Counted from the stretch's first letter, positions 46,171 through 55,969 are shown. The stretch is 64,000 bases of DNA from Lachnospiraceae bacterium (GCA_017482205.1 JAFUNK010000024.1:124001-188000), one strand, 5' to 3'. Numbers and translations: made by a program. Notes: a model not told the origin generated them from the letters alone.

Positions 46171-47265
46171 ATGAGAAATTTACTGGAAATAAAAGAAATC
46201 ATAAAAAGAATTTACGGTAAATATGATGTATTTATTATGCCGGTTCTCAAACTGATATTGGCACTTGTAACATTTTTCAGTATCAATAAGCAGTTGGGGT
46301 ATATGGCACGGATTAACAGTGGGGCAATTGTTATGATGGTGGCATTGCTCTGTTCATTTCTACCGACCGGTTTTATTATTTTCTTTGCGGCGGTATTTGT
46401 GTTGTTGCACTGTTACGCATTGGCAATAGAAGTGGCTTTGGTAGTGTTCTGCCTCTTTTTGGTCATAGCACTTTTGTTTTTCAGATTTTCACCCAAGGAT
46501 TCGCTGGTAATAGTAGTGACTCCGTTGTTGTTCGGGCTTAAGATACCTTATCTGGCACCTTTGGCGATGGGACTGATAGGTACGCCCGCCTCTGCGGTAT
46601 CCATTGGATGCGGAGTGGTGGTTTATTATTTGATTCGCTTTATATCCATAAATGCACCCTCCATCAGTGCGATAGATGCCGCAGAAGCGGTAGCCCGTCT
46701 GAGGATGGTAATTGACGGTATTCTGGATAATAAAGAAATGCTTGTAATGATAGCAGCATTTGCATTTGCGGTTGTAGTGGTATACATTATCCGCAGATTA
46801 TCCATTGACCATGCGTGGACGATTGCCATGATTGCAGGTGCGTTTGTGAATGTAGTCATTTTATTACTTGGTGATTTGGTGTATGACATCAACGTATCTG
46901 TACTGGGTGTGTTGTTTGGCTCTCTGGTCTCGTTGGGCATTTGTGTTGTGTTGCAGTTTTTTGTGTTCAGCGTGGATTATACCAGAACCGAAAAGGTACA
47001 GTTTGAAGATGATGAATATTACTATTATGTGAAAGCGGTACCTAAGATGACGGTAGCCGCACCGGAAAAAACGGTTAAGAGAATTAATGCACAGGTGGGA
47101 CGTTCTACTCATGCCGGCAGTGTACATCAGCCGGCGAGAAGTGCATCGGGTAACAGGACACCCGGCAGACAGGCACCGTCCAGAACCATTTCAACGCGTG
47201 ATTCCGGTTATACAGACAGAGATATTGAGTTGGAAGAGGATACCGACGATTACGAAGAAATTTAA
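46171..47265 (+). CDS. Polytopic membrane protein upstream of cdaA, unknown
   Basis: 364 aa with about eight membrane helices in the first 280 residues and a hydrophilic, Arg/Ser-rich cytoplasmic tail (about 300-364) that ends in an acidic run. AAAGG (46159-46163) 7 nt before the ATG at 46171 is the reason for this start; an ATG at 46156 overlaps the previous stop. No catalytic motif is visible. It directly precedes the c-di-AMP genes (15 nt), which invites a link to c-di-AMP or envelope control, as inference only. Confidence 0.68.
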   Translation: MRNLLEIKEIIKRIYGKYDVFIMPVLKLILALVTFFSINKQLGYMARINSGAIVMMVALLCSFLPTGFIIFFAAVFVLLHCYALAIEVALVVFCLFLVIALLFFRFSPKDSLVIVVTPLLFGLKIPYLAPLAMGLIGTPASAVSIGCGVVVYYLIRFISINAPSISAIDAAEAVARLRMVIDGILDNKEMLVMIAAFAFAVVVVYIIRRLSIDHAWTIAMIAGAFVNVVILLLGDLVYDINVSVLGVLFGSLVSLGICVVLQFFVFSVDYTRTEKVQFEDDEYYYYVKAVPKMTVAAPEKTVKRINAQVGRSTHAGSVHQPARSASGNRTPGRQAPSRTISTRDSGYTDRDIELEEDTDDYEEI

Positions 47266-47279
47266 GGTAGGATGCAGGT

Positions 47280-48188
47280 ATGCAGCAGGAGTTTCAAAGA
47301 TTAACAGACAATGTGATACGGCGCATGCCGGATATGGATTTGGCGAATGCGGTTGAAATATTTATTATTGCTTTCCTCATTTATCACATCCTGATCTGGA
47401 TAAAAAATACCAGGGCCTGGAGTTTGCTCAAGGGCCTGGTTATCATTTTGATCTTTTGGGCGTTTGCAGCGTATTTCCGCATGAATACCATTTTGTGGTT
47501 GGGAGAAAATATTTTAGGATTTGCGGTTACCGCGATTATTATTATCTTACAGCCTGAATTAAGAAAAGCATTGGAAGAACTGGGAAATAAAGAAATTGTA
47601 TCCAGTGTACTACCCTTTTCTACCAATAAGCGGGAAGAGGGCGGTTTTTCCCAGAAGACCATCAATGAAATTGTAAAAGCCTGTGTGGAGATGGGCAAGG
47701 TGCGTACCGGAGCACTGATTGTGATTGAATGTAAGCAGCCGTTGGGAGAATTTGAGCGTACCGGTATTGATGTGGATGCTTTGGTAACCAGTCAGTTGCT
47801 GATAAATATATTTGAACATAATACACCGTTGCATGACGGTGCTGTTATTGTACGTGGAAACCGTATTACTTCCGCAACCTGTTATCTACCCCTTTCTGAC
47901 AATTTGAATCTGGATAAAAATCTGGGGACCAGACATCGTGCAGGTCTGGGTATTTCAGAAGTGACGGATGCGGTGACCATTATTGTTTCAGAAGAAACAG
48001 GTAAAATCAGCCTTGCATATAAGGGTACACTGGAAAGGCATCTGGATGGAGAAAAATTGAAAGAAAAGTTACAGATGGCATTGCCCGGTGGTGTGGAAGA
48101 AAAGAAGAATTACAGAATGTTCAGAGGAAGGAGCAAAGCAGGTAAAGTTGAAAATGTTGAAGAAAATAGGCAAGAAACTGCTGAATAA
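47280..48188 (+). CDS. cdaA: CdaA diadenylate cyclase
   Basis: 302 aa. Three N-terminal membrane helices (about 20-100) are followed by the DAC domain with DGAVIVRGNRI and GTRHRAGLGISE, the DGA and RHR active-site motifs that make c-di-AMP from two ATP. CdaA is membrane-bound and controlled by CdaR and GlmM, both encoded next. It overlaps cdaR by 35 nt. c-di-AMP in Bacillota controls K+ and osmolyte transport and wall homeostasis. Confidence 0.97.
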   Translation: MQQEFQRLTDNVIRRMPDMDLANAVEIFIIAFLIYHILIWIKNTRAWSLLKGLVIILIFWAFAAYFRMNTILWLGENILGFAVTAIIIILQPELRKALEELGNKEIVSSVLPFSTNKREEGGFSQKTINEIVKACVEMGKVRTGALIVIECKQPLGEFERTGIDVDALVTSQLLINIFEHNTPLHDGAVIVRGNRITSATCYLPLSDNLNLDKNLGTRHRAGLGISEVTDAVTIIVSEETGKISLAYKGTLERHLDGEKLKEKLQMALPGGVEEKKNYRMFRGRSKAGKVENVEENRQETAE

Positions 48189-49452
48189 CTGGTGGCTCAA
48201 GCTCTTTTCACTGGTGGCCGCATTTCTTTTGTGGCTGGTGGTAATGAATATTGATGACCCTGAGGAACAATGGACGGTTTATAATATACCGGTGAAGCTG
48301 GTAAATACGGATGTACTGGCAGACGAGGATATGGTGTATGAAATTCTGGATAAGACAGATGTGGTCAGAAGCGTTACCATTATAGCACCAAAATCCGTAA
48401 AGGACGAATTGAGCAGCAGTGACATTATTGCGGAAGCGGATTTTAGCAATTTGACAGTAACAAATACCGTAGAAATCAGATTTTATTCTTTGCGTTATAA
48501 TGATAAAATTACCAGTATTACAGGCAGCACAGAGATTTTAAAACTGAACATAGAAGAAAAGAAGACCAAGAGATTGGTACTGGAAGTGCAGACTACGGGT
48601 GAAGTGGCGGATGGACATATTATCAATAGTGTAACGCCTAATCAGAACCGTATTGAGGTAAGCGGACCGGCTTCTGTGATTTCACAGATAGCAGAGGCCA
48701 TTGTGCATGTGGATGTAACGGATTCTACCAGTGATATTTCTACTAATGCAGACGTAAAATTATATGATGCTGATGGTAAGGAAATTGCAACAGACAGACT
48801 GAATATGAACATTACGACCGCACTGGTAAAGGTGGAAATTCTGGATACCAAGACCGTGCCTGTAGTTTATACAGCGGTGGGAACACCTGCGGAAGGATAT
48901 TTGTTTACCGGAGAAATTACCGGTGTGCCGGAACGGATTGTAATAGCAGGTACTACTGAAAACCTTGCCAATGTCAATAGAATAGTTGTACCGGAAGACT
49001 TGTTAAATATTACGGGACAGACCGGTAATCTCCTGCAGAGTGTCAATATAGCGGAATATTTGCCGGAAGGTACCATATTGGCGGATGATTCTTTTAATGG
49101 TAAGATATTGGTAACTGTGCATATAGAGGAAGAATATGAGAAGACGTTGAACATTGCGGCAAGCCATATTCAGATTGAGGGTGTGCCGGAGGGATATACG
49201 GTACAACTCAGTGAAGAGGCTATCGTATATACAATCAGAGTAAAGGGCTTACGTGCGGATGTAGATGCAATTGATGCGGCTAACCTCTACGGAACCATAG
49301 ATGTAGCAGACTTTACAGAAGACAAAGGTTGGAGTGAGCCGGTGCCCGGTATCTATGAAACCGATGTGGAGATTGTTTTGCCTGCAGATATTACAATAGA
49401 GGGAAGATTAGAAGCTTATATTGAAATAATAAAATTGGAGGAAGTAGAATAA
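48154..49452 (+). CDS. cdaR: CdaR (YbbR-domain) regulator of CdaA
   Basis: 432 aa. One N-terminal membrane helix (about 12-35) anchors an outer region with about four YbbR repeats, each showing a GxxxxGYxxxxxxxxP-like pattern (for example VPEGYTVQLS and VPERIVIAGT). It adjusts CdaA activity across the membrane. The frame extends upstream to 48088 inside cdaA; starts at a TTG (48148) or ATG (48154) near GCAGG are more likely. Its stop is followed at once by the glmM ATG. Confidence 0.92.
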   Translation: MLKKIGKKLLNNWWLKLFSLVAAFLLWLVVMNIDDPEEQWTVYNIPVKLVNTDVLADEDMVYEILDKTDVVRSVTIIAPKSVKDELSSSDIIAEADFSNLTVTNTVEIRFYSLRYNDKITSITGSTEILKLNIEEKKTKRLVLEVQTTGEVADGHIINSVTPNQNRIEVSGPASVISQIAEAIVHVDVTDSTSDISTNADVKLYDADGKEIATDRLNMNITTALVKVEILDTKTVPVVYTAVGTPAEGYLFTGEITGVPERIVIAGTTENLANVNRIVVPEDLLNITGQTGNLLQSVNIAEYLPEGTILADDSFNGKILVTVHIEEEYEKTLNIAASHIQIEGVPEGYTVQLSEEAIVYTIRVKGLRADVDAIDAANLYGTIDVADFTEDKGWSEPVPGIYETDVEIVLPADITIEGRLEAYIEIIKLEEVE

Positions 49453-50802
49453 ATGGGACGTTTATTTGGAACAGATGGTGTACGTGGTATTGCGAATGAG
49501 GAACTGACGCCGTTGTTGGCTATGCAGCTGGGTCAGGCAGGCGCATATGTGTTGACAAAGGAAAAAGCACATAAGCCTACATTGATGGTTGGCTGTGATA
49601 CCCGTATATCAGGTGATATGTTGGCAAATGCATTGATGGCAGGTGCCTGTTCGGTAGGTGCAAACTGTGTGTTTGTAGGAGTGCTTCCTACACCTGCAAT
49701 TGCATATCTGACTAAAAAATACAAGGTAGATGCAGGCGTTGTGATTTCTGCTTCTCACAATCCGGTGGAATTTAACGGAATCAAATTTTTTGATGGAGAC
49801 GGTTACAAGCTGCCGGACGAACTGGAAGATGAAATTGATGCATTGATTAAAAACAATATGCAGGGCGTAAAGTTCCCTACCGGCTCCGGTGTTGGTAAGG
49901 TAAAATACCGTACCGATGCAAAAGAAGAATATATCAACCATGCAGTGCAGGCAGTGCCGGTAGCTTTAAACGGTATGAAGATTGTAGTGGACTGTGCAGA
50001 AGGTGCTTCTTATTATACTTCCGTAGAGGCATTGAAGGAGTTGGGGGCAGAAGTGGTAGCTATCCACAACAATCCTGACGGTACGAATATCAATGCTAAC
50101 TGTGGTTCTACCCATATGGAAGAATTACAGGCCAGAGTTGTTTATGAGAAGGCTAATGTAGGTCTGGCATTTGACGGAGATGCAGATCGTCTGTTGGCAG
50201 TGGATGAAAACGGTACGATGGTAGACGGTGACCAGATTATGTCCATCGTAGGTACTTATATGAAACAGAAGGGTACTTTGAAACAGAATGCCATTGTGGC
50301 AACCGTTATGAGTAATTTGGGATTTTTCCTGATGGCAGAAAAAAATGGTATTACGGCAGAACAGACCAAGGTAGGAGACCGTTACGTGCTGGAACGTATG
50401 CGTGAAATTGGAGCAAGTCTGGGCGGTGAACAGTCAGGTCATGTTATTTTCCTGGATGAAAATACCACAGGTGACGGTTTACTGAGTGCATTGCATCTGT
50501 TACAGGTAATAGTAGATACCGGCAAGCCTTTATCCGAGCTTTCAAAAGTGATGGAGGTATTACCCCAGGCACTGGTAAATGCAAAGGTGGCAAACCACAA
50601 AAAAGACCGCTATCTGGAATATCCGGAAATTGCAAAGGCGATTGAAGAACTGACAGAGAAGTTCGCAGGAGAAGGCCGTGTGCTGATTCGTCCTTCCGGA
50701 ACTGAGCCTCTGGTACGTGTCATGATAGAGGGAAAAGACAAGGCTCTGATACAGGCTGAGGCAGAAAAACTGGCAAGTTTGATACAGGACATTATGTTTT
50801 AG
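49453..50802 (+). CDS. glmM: GlmM phosphoglucosamine mutase
   Basis: 449 aa. It interconverts glucosamine-6-P and glucosamine-1-P for UDP-GlcNAc. The phosphoserine loop is ISASHNP (Ser101), the metal loop DGDADR (about 242-247) and the sugar-binding GEQSGH (about 325). The C-terminal phosphate-binding RPSGTEP is present. GAGGAAG overlaps the end of cdaR. GlmM also binds and inhibits CdaA, so the cdaA-cdaR-glmM operon links wall-precursor supply to c-di-AMP. Confidence 0.98.
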   Translation: MGRLFGTDGVRGIANEELTPLLAMQLGQAGAYVLTKEKAHKPTLMVGCDTRISGDMLANALMAGACSVGANCVFVGVLPTPAIAYLTKKYKVDAGVVISASHNPVEFNGIKFFDGDGYKLPDELEDEIDALIKNNMQGVKFPTGSGVGKVKYRTDAKEEYINHAVQAVPVALNGMKIVVDCAEGASYYTSVEALKELGAEVVAIHNNPDGTNINANCGSTHMEELQARVVYEKANVGLAFDGDADRLLAVDENGTMVDGDQIMSIVGTYMKQKGTLKQNAIVATVMSNLGFFLMAEKNGITAEQTKVGDRYVLERMREIGASLGGEQSGHVIFLDENTTGDGLLSALHLLQVIVDTGKPLSELSKVMEVLPQALVNAKVANHKKDRYLEYPEIAKAIEELTEKFAGEGRVLIRPSGTEPLVRVMIEGKDKALIQAEAEKLASLIQDIMF

Positions 50803-50809
50803 AAAAGGC

Positions 50810-50838
50810 TTGTAGAGCTTGTCAAAAAATGTTATAGT
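50810..50838 (+). promoter_or_regulatory. Candidate promoter of ptsH
   Basis: TTGTAG (50810-50815), 17 nt, TATAGT (50833-50838), 36 nt before the start codon. Confidence 0.45.
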
Positions 50839-50873
50839 AAAAAATGTGAGATGGGAAATGGAGGGATTGCATC

Positions 50874-51137
50874 ATGGTGAGTCAAAAGGTTACGATTAAG
50901 AACCCGACCGGATTGCATTTAAGACCTGCGGGCATCCTATGTAAGGAAGCGATGAAATATAAATCTTTAATTACATTTAGATTTCGCGACAATACAGCCA
51001 ATGCCAAGAGTGTATTGAGTGTATTGGGAGCCTGTGTAAAATGCGGAGATGAGATTGAATTTGTTTGCGAAGGTGACGATGAGGAAGTAGCATTACAATC
51101 GTTAGTGGAAGCAATCGAAAGCGGTCTTGGGGAATAA
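50874..51137 (+). CDS. ptsH: HPr phosphocarrier protein
   Basis: 87 aa. GLHLRPAG carries His15, the site phosphorylated by enzyme I, and AKSVLSVLG has Ser46, the HPr kinase site. Both sites fit canonical positions. In Bacillota P-Ser-HPr partners CcpA for catabolite repression. Unlike many ptsH genes it is not next to ptsI. GGAGGG precedes the ATG. A terminator follows. It contrasts with the His-less homologue at 2828-3058. Confidence 0.9.
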   Translation: MVSQKVTIKNPTGLHLRPAGILCKEAMKYKSLITFRFRDNTANAKSVLSVLGACVKCGDEIEFVCEGDDEEVALQSLVEAIESGLGE

Positions 51138-51157
51138 GGCTTGTACATGTGATTGAC

Positions 51158-51187
51158 AGCCCATCTGCGGATGGGCTGATTTTAGTT
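51158..51187 (+). terminator. Terminator of ptsH
   Basis: AGCCCATC (51158-51165) pairs with GATGGGCT (51170-51177), loop TGCG, followed by GATTTTAGTTT. Confidence 0.7.
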
Positions 51188-51273
51188 TGGTGGAAATGTT
51201 GCAGGCTGATAGGGAGGAAAATGGGAACATATAGTTTCTGACAGAAATGCTTGTGACAGAAAGGAAGAGAAGC

Positions 51274-52947
51274 ATGTTGAATTATAAGAGATATCAGAAA
51301 AATCCTGTTGTGGATTACAAAGAGAGGCAGTGGCCCAACAAGGAAATTGAAAAAGCACCTATCTGGTGTAGTGTGGATTTGCGTGACGGTAATCAGGCAT
51401 TGATTGACCCCATGCAGGTAAATGAAAAGATTGAAATGTTTCAATTTCTGGTGAAGCTGGGCTTTAAGGAAATCGAGATTGGTTTCCCGGCAGCAAGCCA
51501 GATTGAATTTGATTTTTTACGTCAGCTTGTGGACAGAAAGCTGATTCCTGATGATGTGCGGGTACAGGTACTGACCCAGTGCAGAGAAGAACTGATTGAC
51601 AGAACCTTTGAGGCGATTGAGGGCTGTAAGCAGGCAGTGGTACATATTTACAATTCTACGTCTACTTTGCAGAGAGATGTGGTATTCCACATGAATCGTC
51701 AGGAAATTATTGATATTGCTGTTAAAGGCACACAAATGGTAAAAGAGCGTGCGGCAAAATTCCCCGGAAAGATTGTTTTGGAATATTCTCCCGAAAGTTT
51801 TACCGGAACGGAATTGGATTTTGCACTGGAAATCTGTACTGCAGTACAGGATGCATGGGGACCTACCAAGGAAGACCCCATGATTATCAATCTGCCTTCC
51901 ACGGTTGAGATGAATACCCCCAACGTATTTGCAGACCAGATTGAATGGATGATTACGCACTTCAAGAACAGAGAGAGTTTAATTATCAGCGTACATCCGC
52001 ACAACGACAGGGGCACAGGTGTGGCAAGTGCTGAGCTTGCAATGTTAGCAGGTGCAGATCGTGTGGAAGGTACTCTGTTCGGTAACGGTGAGCGTACCGG
52101 TAATGTGGATATTTTGAATATTGCATACAATATGTTTTCCCAGGGGATTGATCCTGAACTGGCAATTGAAAGAGTAAACGATATTATTGAAATATATGAA
52201 AGATGTTGCAAGATGCCTGTGCATCCCAGACATCCTTATGCCGGTAAACTGGTATTTACCGCATTTTCCGGTTCTCATCAGGATGCAATTAACAAGGGCG
52301 TTCAGGCGTTGAAAGAACGTGGCAGTGAACATTGGCAGGTGCCTTATCTGCCCATTGATCCGGCGGATATCGGAAGGGAATACGAGCCTATCGTGCGTAT
52401 CAATTCCCAGTCCGGTAAGGGCGGTGTTGCGTTCATTATGGATACTTACTTCGGCTTCAAACTGCCTAAGGCTATGCATAAAGAGTTTGCAAATGTTATC
52501 CAGAATGTATCTGAAAAGCAGGGTGAGGTTTCTCCTGAGCAGATTATGGATTGCTTCAAAGCAGAATATCTGGAGAAGAAAGAACCTATTCATTTCCGTA
52601 AGCTGCGCGTAGATGATTTGAGCGGCGAGGTGGAGAGTGCATTCGATACCAGAGTTACGGTGGAATACACCAACAGAGGCGTGGCGAAGAGTTTTGTTGG
52701 TGTGGGTAACGGTCCTATCGATGCAGTGCAGAGAGGTCTTTGCGAAGAACTGGATATCCGTATCAAAGTATTGGATTACGAAGAACATGCATTGCAGAGT
52801 GGTGCTAACTCTCAGGCAGCTGCGTACATTCATCTGTTGGATTCCCAGACCGGTCACGTTACCTATGGTGTAGGTGTAAGCTCCAATATTACCAGAGCTT
52901 CCGTGCGTGCAATTTTCTCTGCAATCAACAGATTAGAATTAGGCTGA
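51274..52947 (+). CDS. leuA: 2-isopropylmalate synthase (LeuA, long form)
   Basis: 557 aa. It condenses acetyl-CoA and 2-ketoisovalerate in leucine synthesis. The HMGL-like TIM barrel shows the active-site start SVDLRDGNQAL and the metal-binding SVHPHNDRGTG; the C-terminal LeuA regulatory domain (about 430-557) gives leucine feedback control. GGAAGAG before the ATG at 51274 decides the start; an in-frame ATG lies 27 nt upstream. No T-box or leucine-rich leader is visible before it, and leuBCD are not in the window. Confidence 0.95.
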   Translation: MLNYKRYQKNPVVDYKERQWPNKEIEKAPIWCSVDLRDGNQALIDPMQVNEKIEMFQFLVKLGFKEIEIGFPAASQIEFDFLRQLVDRKLIPDDVRVQVLTQCREELIDRTFEAIEGCKQAVVHIYNSTSTLQRDVVFHMNRQEIIDIAVKGTQMVKERAAKFPGKIVLEYSPESFTGTELDFALEICTAVQDAWGPTKEDPMIINLPSTVEMNTPNVFADQIEWMITHFKNRESLIISVHPHNDRGTGVASAELAMLAGADRVEGTLFGNGERTGNVDILNIAYNMFSQGIDPELAIERVNDIIEIYERCCKMPVHPRHPYAGKLVFTAFSGSHQDAINKGVQALKERGSEHWQVPYLPIDPADIGREYEPIVRINSQSGKGGVAFIMDTYFGFKLPKAMHKEFANVIQNVSEKQGEVSPEQIMDCFKAEYLEKKEPIHFRKLRVDDLSGEVESAFDTRVTVEYTNRGVAKSFVGVGNGPIDAVQRGLCEELDIRIKVLDYEEHALQSGANSQAAAYIHLLDSQTGHVTYGVGVSSNITRASVRAIFSAINRLELG

Positions 52948-53002
52948 TTTGACAGAGCGGATGTGTATTTAAAATGTTAGTATCGCATCAAGGAGACATT
53001 AA

Positions 53003-54169
53003 ATGTTTTCTATATTATTAGTTATTATTTATATTGCATTTATTTCACTGGGCCTTCCGGACTCCATATTGGGGTCCGCATGGCCCAGTATGTACGAGGG
53101 ATTACAGGTACCGGTTTCCTATGTAAGTATTCTCTCCATGATTATTTCTGCGGGTACGATTGTGTCCAGTATGTTTTCCGGTAAGTTGATATCGGCACTG
53201 GGAACCGGTAAAGTGACTGCAGTCAGTGTAGGAATGACAGCACTGGCGTTATTTGGATTTTCCTTCTCCTCGTCCTTTTGGATGTTATGTCTGTGGGGAC
53301 TGCCTTACGGCTTGGGAGCAGGAAGTGTGGATGCGGCACTGAATAATTATGTGGCACTGCATTATAAGTCGCGTCATATGAACTGGCTTCATTGTTTTTG
53401 GGGAGTAGGAGCGACGGTGGGACCTTATATTATGGGATTGTGTCTTACAAACAATTTGCACTGGAACAGAGGATACCAGATAATCGGTGTATTGCAGACG
53501 GTGTTAGTGATTGTATTGATTTTCTCCCTGCCGCTTTGGAAGCAGCCTGAAAAAGCAGAGAATGGGGAAGAGAAAAAAGCAACCTCCATGAAGTTTTCCC
53601 AAATTCTTAAAATGAAGGGTGCCAAGAAAATATTGTTTGCATTCTTTTGCTATTGTGCAGTAGAAACAACCGCAGGTTTGTGGGCAAGCAGCTTTTTGGT
53701 ATTTGAAAAGGGAATAGATGCCCAAACGGCAGCAAAATGGGCTTCCCTGTTTTATCTGGGCATTACCGGTGGCAGATTTTTAAGTGGTTTTGTGGCAGAT
53801 AAAATCGGAGATAAAAACATGGTGCGGGCAGGACAGATTTTGTGTCTTGTAAGCGTAGGACTTTTGTTTGTGCCGTTAGGTGTTGGGGTTTCCCTGGTGG
53901 CATTGGTACTGCTGGGTATAGGCTGTGCGCCTATTTACCCCAGTCTGATACATGAAACACCGGAGAACTTCGGACCGGAAAAATCCCAGGCAATTATGGG
54001 AGTGCAGATGGGATGTGCCTATATCGGAACCACCTGCATGCCGGTGGTGTTTGGTGCCATAACCAATTTGACCGGGCTTGGTTTATATCCGATATTTTTA
54101 TTAGTAGTGCTGGTGCTGATGATAGTAGTAATTGAAAGTCTCAATATGGACATGAAAAAGCAGAATTAG
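53003..54169 (+). CDS. MFS transporter
   Basis: 388 aa with about 12 membrane helices. It begins FSILLVIIYIAFISLGLPDSILGSAWP, typical of a subgroup of major facilitator proteins annotated as sugar or drug transporters. The motif A-like GRFLSGFVADKIGDKN lies between the two halves at TM8-9. TCAAGGAG precedes the ATG. The substrate cannot be told. It stands alone, with a bidirectional terminator downstream. Confidence 0.85.
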   Translation: MFSILLVIIYIAFISLGLPDSILGSAWPSMYEGLQVPVSYVSILSMIISAGTIVSSMFSGKLISALGTGKVTAVSVGMTALALFGFSFSSSFWMLCLWGLPYGLGAGSVDAALNNYVALHYKSRHMNWLHCFWGVGATVGPYIMGLCLTNNLHWNRGYQIIGVLQTVLVIVLIFSLPLWKQPEKAENGEEKKATSMKFSQILKMKGAKKILFAFFCYCAVETTAGLWASSFLVFEKGIDAQTAAKWASLFYLGITGGRFLSGFVADKIGDKNMVRAGQILCLVSVGLLFVPLGVGVSLVALVLLGIGCAPIYPSLIHETPENFGPEKSQAIMGVQMGCAYIGTTCMPVVFGAITNLTGLGLYPIFLLVVLVLMIVVIESLNMDMKKQN

Positions 54170-54220
54170 AAATGTTACAGACGCATTAGGAATGCACTAC
54201 TTGGAAATGATTATGAAACT

Positions 54221-54255
54221 AAAAAAGAGAACCGTTTGTAAGCGGTTCTCTTTTT
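54221..54255. terminator. Bidirectional terminator between the MFS and DUF3048 genes
   Basis: AAAAAGAGAACCG pairs with CGGTTCTCTTTTT, loop TTTGTAAG; A and T runs suit both strands. Confidence 0.85.
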
Positions 54256-54264
54256 GCATTCACA

Positions 54265-55446
54265 TTAGTTGTAAACGGGTTCGCAACCTTCCTGTGCTAC
54301 ACCAATATAGGTATGACCTGCATTGATTTCAATTTCGTTACCATCCATATCATAGTATCTGGTAGGAGAGAAATCATCTTCTTTTGTCCAGGTAATCTGA
54401 ATACCACGACCCTGGGTGAAGTACCAGCCCATACGTCCGGAATCGTTGGTCTGGAATTTCAGGTACTTGTTGTCCTCTCTGTATTCCCAAGCGGTATCCT
54501 GAATAATGACGTTAGTAAATGCAAGCTGCTCGCCGGTAGCGGCATCAATCTGCGGTGAACCATACATATATTTCAAGTAAGTACCGGTTGCCTCGTCATA
54601 CTCGAAAGAAGACTTGGTAACAGGGAAAATACCGGTCAAATCAATCTCGGTAGCAGTGAAAGCACCTTCAGCATCTTCAAGGGTGTTGATTTCACCCATG
54701 GGAACGAAGTCAAAGTGATTCGATTCGTATAATGCAGAGGTATGTTCTACATCATACTCCAAAGAGTTGATGGCGCTTAACAATTTCGCACCACTGGTAT
54801 AGCCGTTGTGAGGTGCGGAGTTGTCACCCCAACGGAAGAATGCACCTGCACCTGCTGCGGGAGTTTCAATTGCACTACCTGCACCAACTGCAACAGCGGA
54901 TAAATAATCAAAATCGTCACGTCCGGTTACTTCGCAAAGGTAGTAAGGACCACCCCAGTGAACAAAGATGGCATCCCATTCCATACACCAGTATCCGTAA
55001 TAGTCACGGCCACTGCGGATATTACCGATGGTTTCCATATCATGCCAGTCTTGGATAATACCCATCTGGCGGGACATACTGCCTTCTTCCAGACATTCAT
55101 ATAAAACACCTGCTTCGCCGATACCGTACTGGGGCTGTGCCGCTCTGTCAATAGGGAACATAACAGCAATTGGTCTCTGGGCTGCCAGTTCTTCGTCAAT
55201 CCACTCGTTGGTCAGAGGGCTGTGTACCAGACCCTCCTCGGGGGGGATATCTTCGGGTTCTTCTTCGGTAACAGGAGTAGTAGCTTCCGGAGTAGGGGTA
55301 GCATCCTGAGTTGCAACAGTAGTGTCATTGGGCTGAGCCAAATCACTGGGACGTACAGGAGCATCTGCGTCTTCTGAACCACCACAGCCGCCAAGTGCAA
55401 GCATGGCAGACAGAGATAATAACAGAAGTAATGAATGTTTCTTCAT
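54265..55446 (-). CDS. DUF3048 lipoprotein (YerB-like)
   Basis: 393 aa. A lipoprotein signal ends in LALGGC (Cys21), followed by a Thr/Pro/Glu-rich linker (about 25-75). The DUF3048 domains follow, with RPIAVMFPIDRAAQPQYGIGEA and RSGRDYYGYW seen in YerB. Anchored to the outer face of the membrane, its function is unknown, although it co-occurs with wall metabolism genes. AGAGAGG precedes the ATG. Confidence 0.88.
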   Translation of the reverse strand: MKKHSLLLLLSLSAMLALGGCGGSEDADAPVRPSDLAQPNDTTVATQDATPTPEATTPVTEEEPEDIPPEEGLVHSPLTNEWIDEELAAQRPIAVMFPIDRAAQPQYGIGEAGVLYECLEEGSMSRQMGIIQDWHDMETIGNIRSGRDYYGYWCMEWDAIFVHWGGPYYLCEVTGRDDFDYLSAVAVGAGSAIETPAAGAGAFFRWGDNSAPHNGYTSGAKLLSAINSLEYDVEHTSALYESNHFDFVPMGEINTLEDAEGAFTATEIDLTGIFPVTKSSFEYDEATGTYLKYMYGSPQIDAATGEQLAFTNVIIQDTAWEYREDNKYLKFQTNDSGRMGWYFTQGRGIQITWTKEDDFSPTRYYDMDGNEIEINAGHTYIGVAQEGCEPVYN

Positions 55447-55484
55447 GAAAAAACCTCTCTTTCGTTTAAAAAATCCTAAAAGTG

Positions 55485-55514
55485 ATTATAACACATTACA
55501 TATGATAATTGCAA
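55485..55514 (-). promoter_or_regulatory. Promoter of the DUF3048 gene
   Basis: On the - strand TTGCAA (55514-55509), 18 nt, TATAAT (55490-55485), about 40 nt before the start codon; it overlaps the 3' end of the PAP2-like gene. Confidence 0.55.
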
Positions 55515-55944
55515 TGGTAATACCTAGAAGACCGCCGATTATGACTTGAAGGGGAGTGTGACCGACAAATTCTTTCAGCTTGTCCTGCGGAGACATGTCA
55601 CTGTCCATGGCAGCAAAAACTTCTATCAATTCGTTCAGGACGCGGGCCTGTTTGCCGGTTTCGCGGCGTACACCCATAGCATCATGCATAACGATAATGG
55701 CAAAGATAAAAGAAATGGCAAACTCAAAACTTCCTATACCGTAAGTCATAAAAGTGGCTGTGGCCAGTGCACAGACAGTTGCGGAATGGGAACTGGGCAT
55801 GCCGCCACTGCCTACCAGTCGTTCGGCTACAAATTTTTTTGTAAAAAACAAGTGTATCAGAGTTTTTAGTACTTGTGCCACACACCAACCGATAGCAGCA
55901 CAGATAAGAATTTTATTTTGTAATAACTCATTAAAAAAGTCCAT
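55486..55944 (-). CDS. Divergent PAP2 family membrane protein (YuiD type)
   Basis: 152 aa with four membrane helices. GSGGMPSSHSATV holds the His-centred motif shared with PAP2 phosphatases, and HDAMGVRRETGKQA is the second motif of the divergent PAP2 (DUF212) family. GCGAGGTG before the ATG at 55944 selects a start 48 nt inside the longest frame, and it avoids overlap with the AraC gene. A lipid-phosphate phosphatase is likely, not proven. Confidence 0.85.
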   Translation of the reverse strand: MDFFNELLQNKILICAAIGWCVAQVLKTLIHLFFTKKFVAERLVGSGGMPSSHSATVCALATATFMTYGIGSFEFAISFIFAIIVMHDAMGVRRETGKQARVLNELIEVFAAMDSDMSPQDKLKEFVGHTPLQVIIGGLLGITIAIIICNVL

Positions 55945-55969
55945 AAAGCACCTCGCTTGTTTTAGTATA

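Noticed and set aside
51221-51241. Six-codon ORF (MGTYSF) with a strong GGGAGG site before leuA, as a leader peptide
   Set aside because: It has no leucine codons and no attenuator hairpin pair after it; the ribosome binding site may be chance.
51140-51273. T-box or leucine riboswitch upstream of leuA
   Set aside because: No T-box sequence or specifier stem is visible; the only hairpin is the ptsH terminator.
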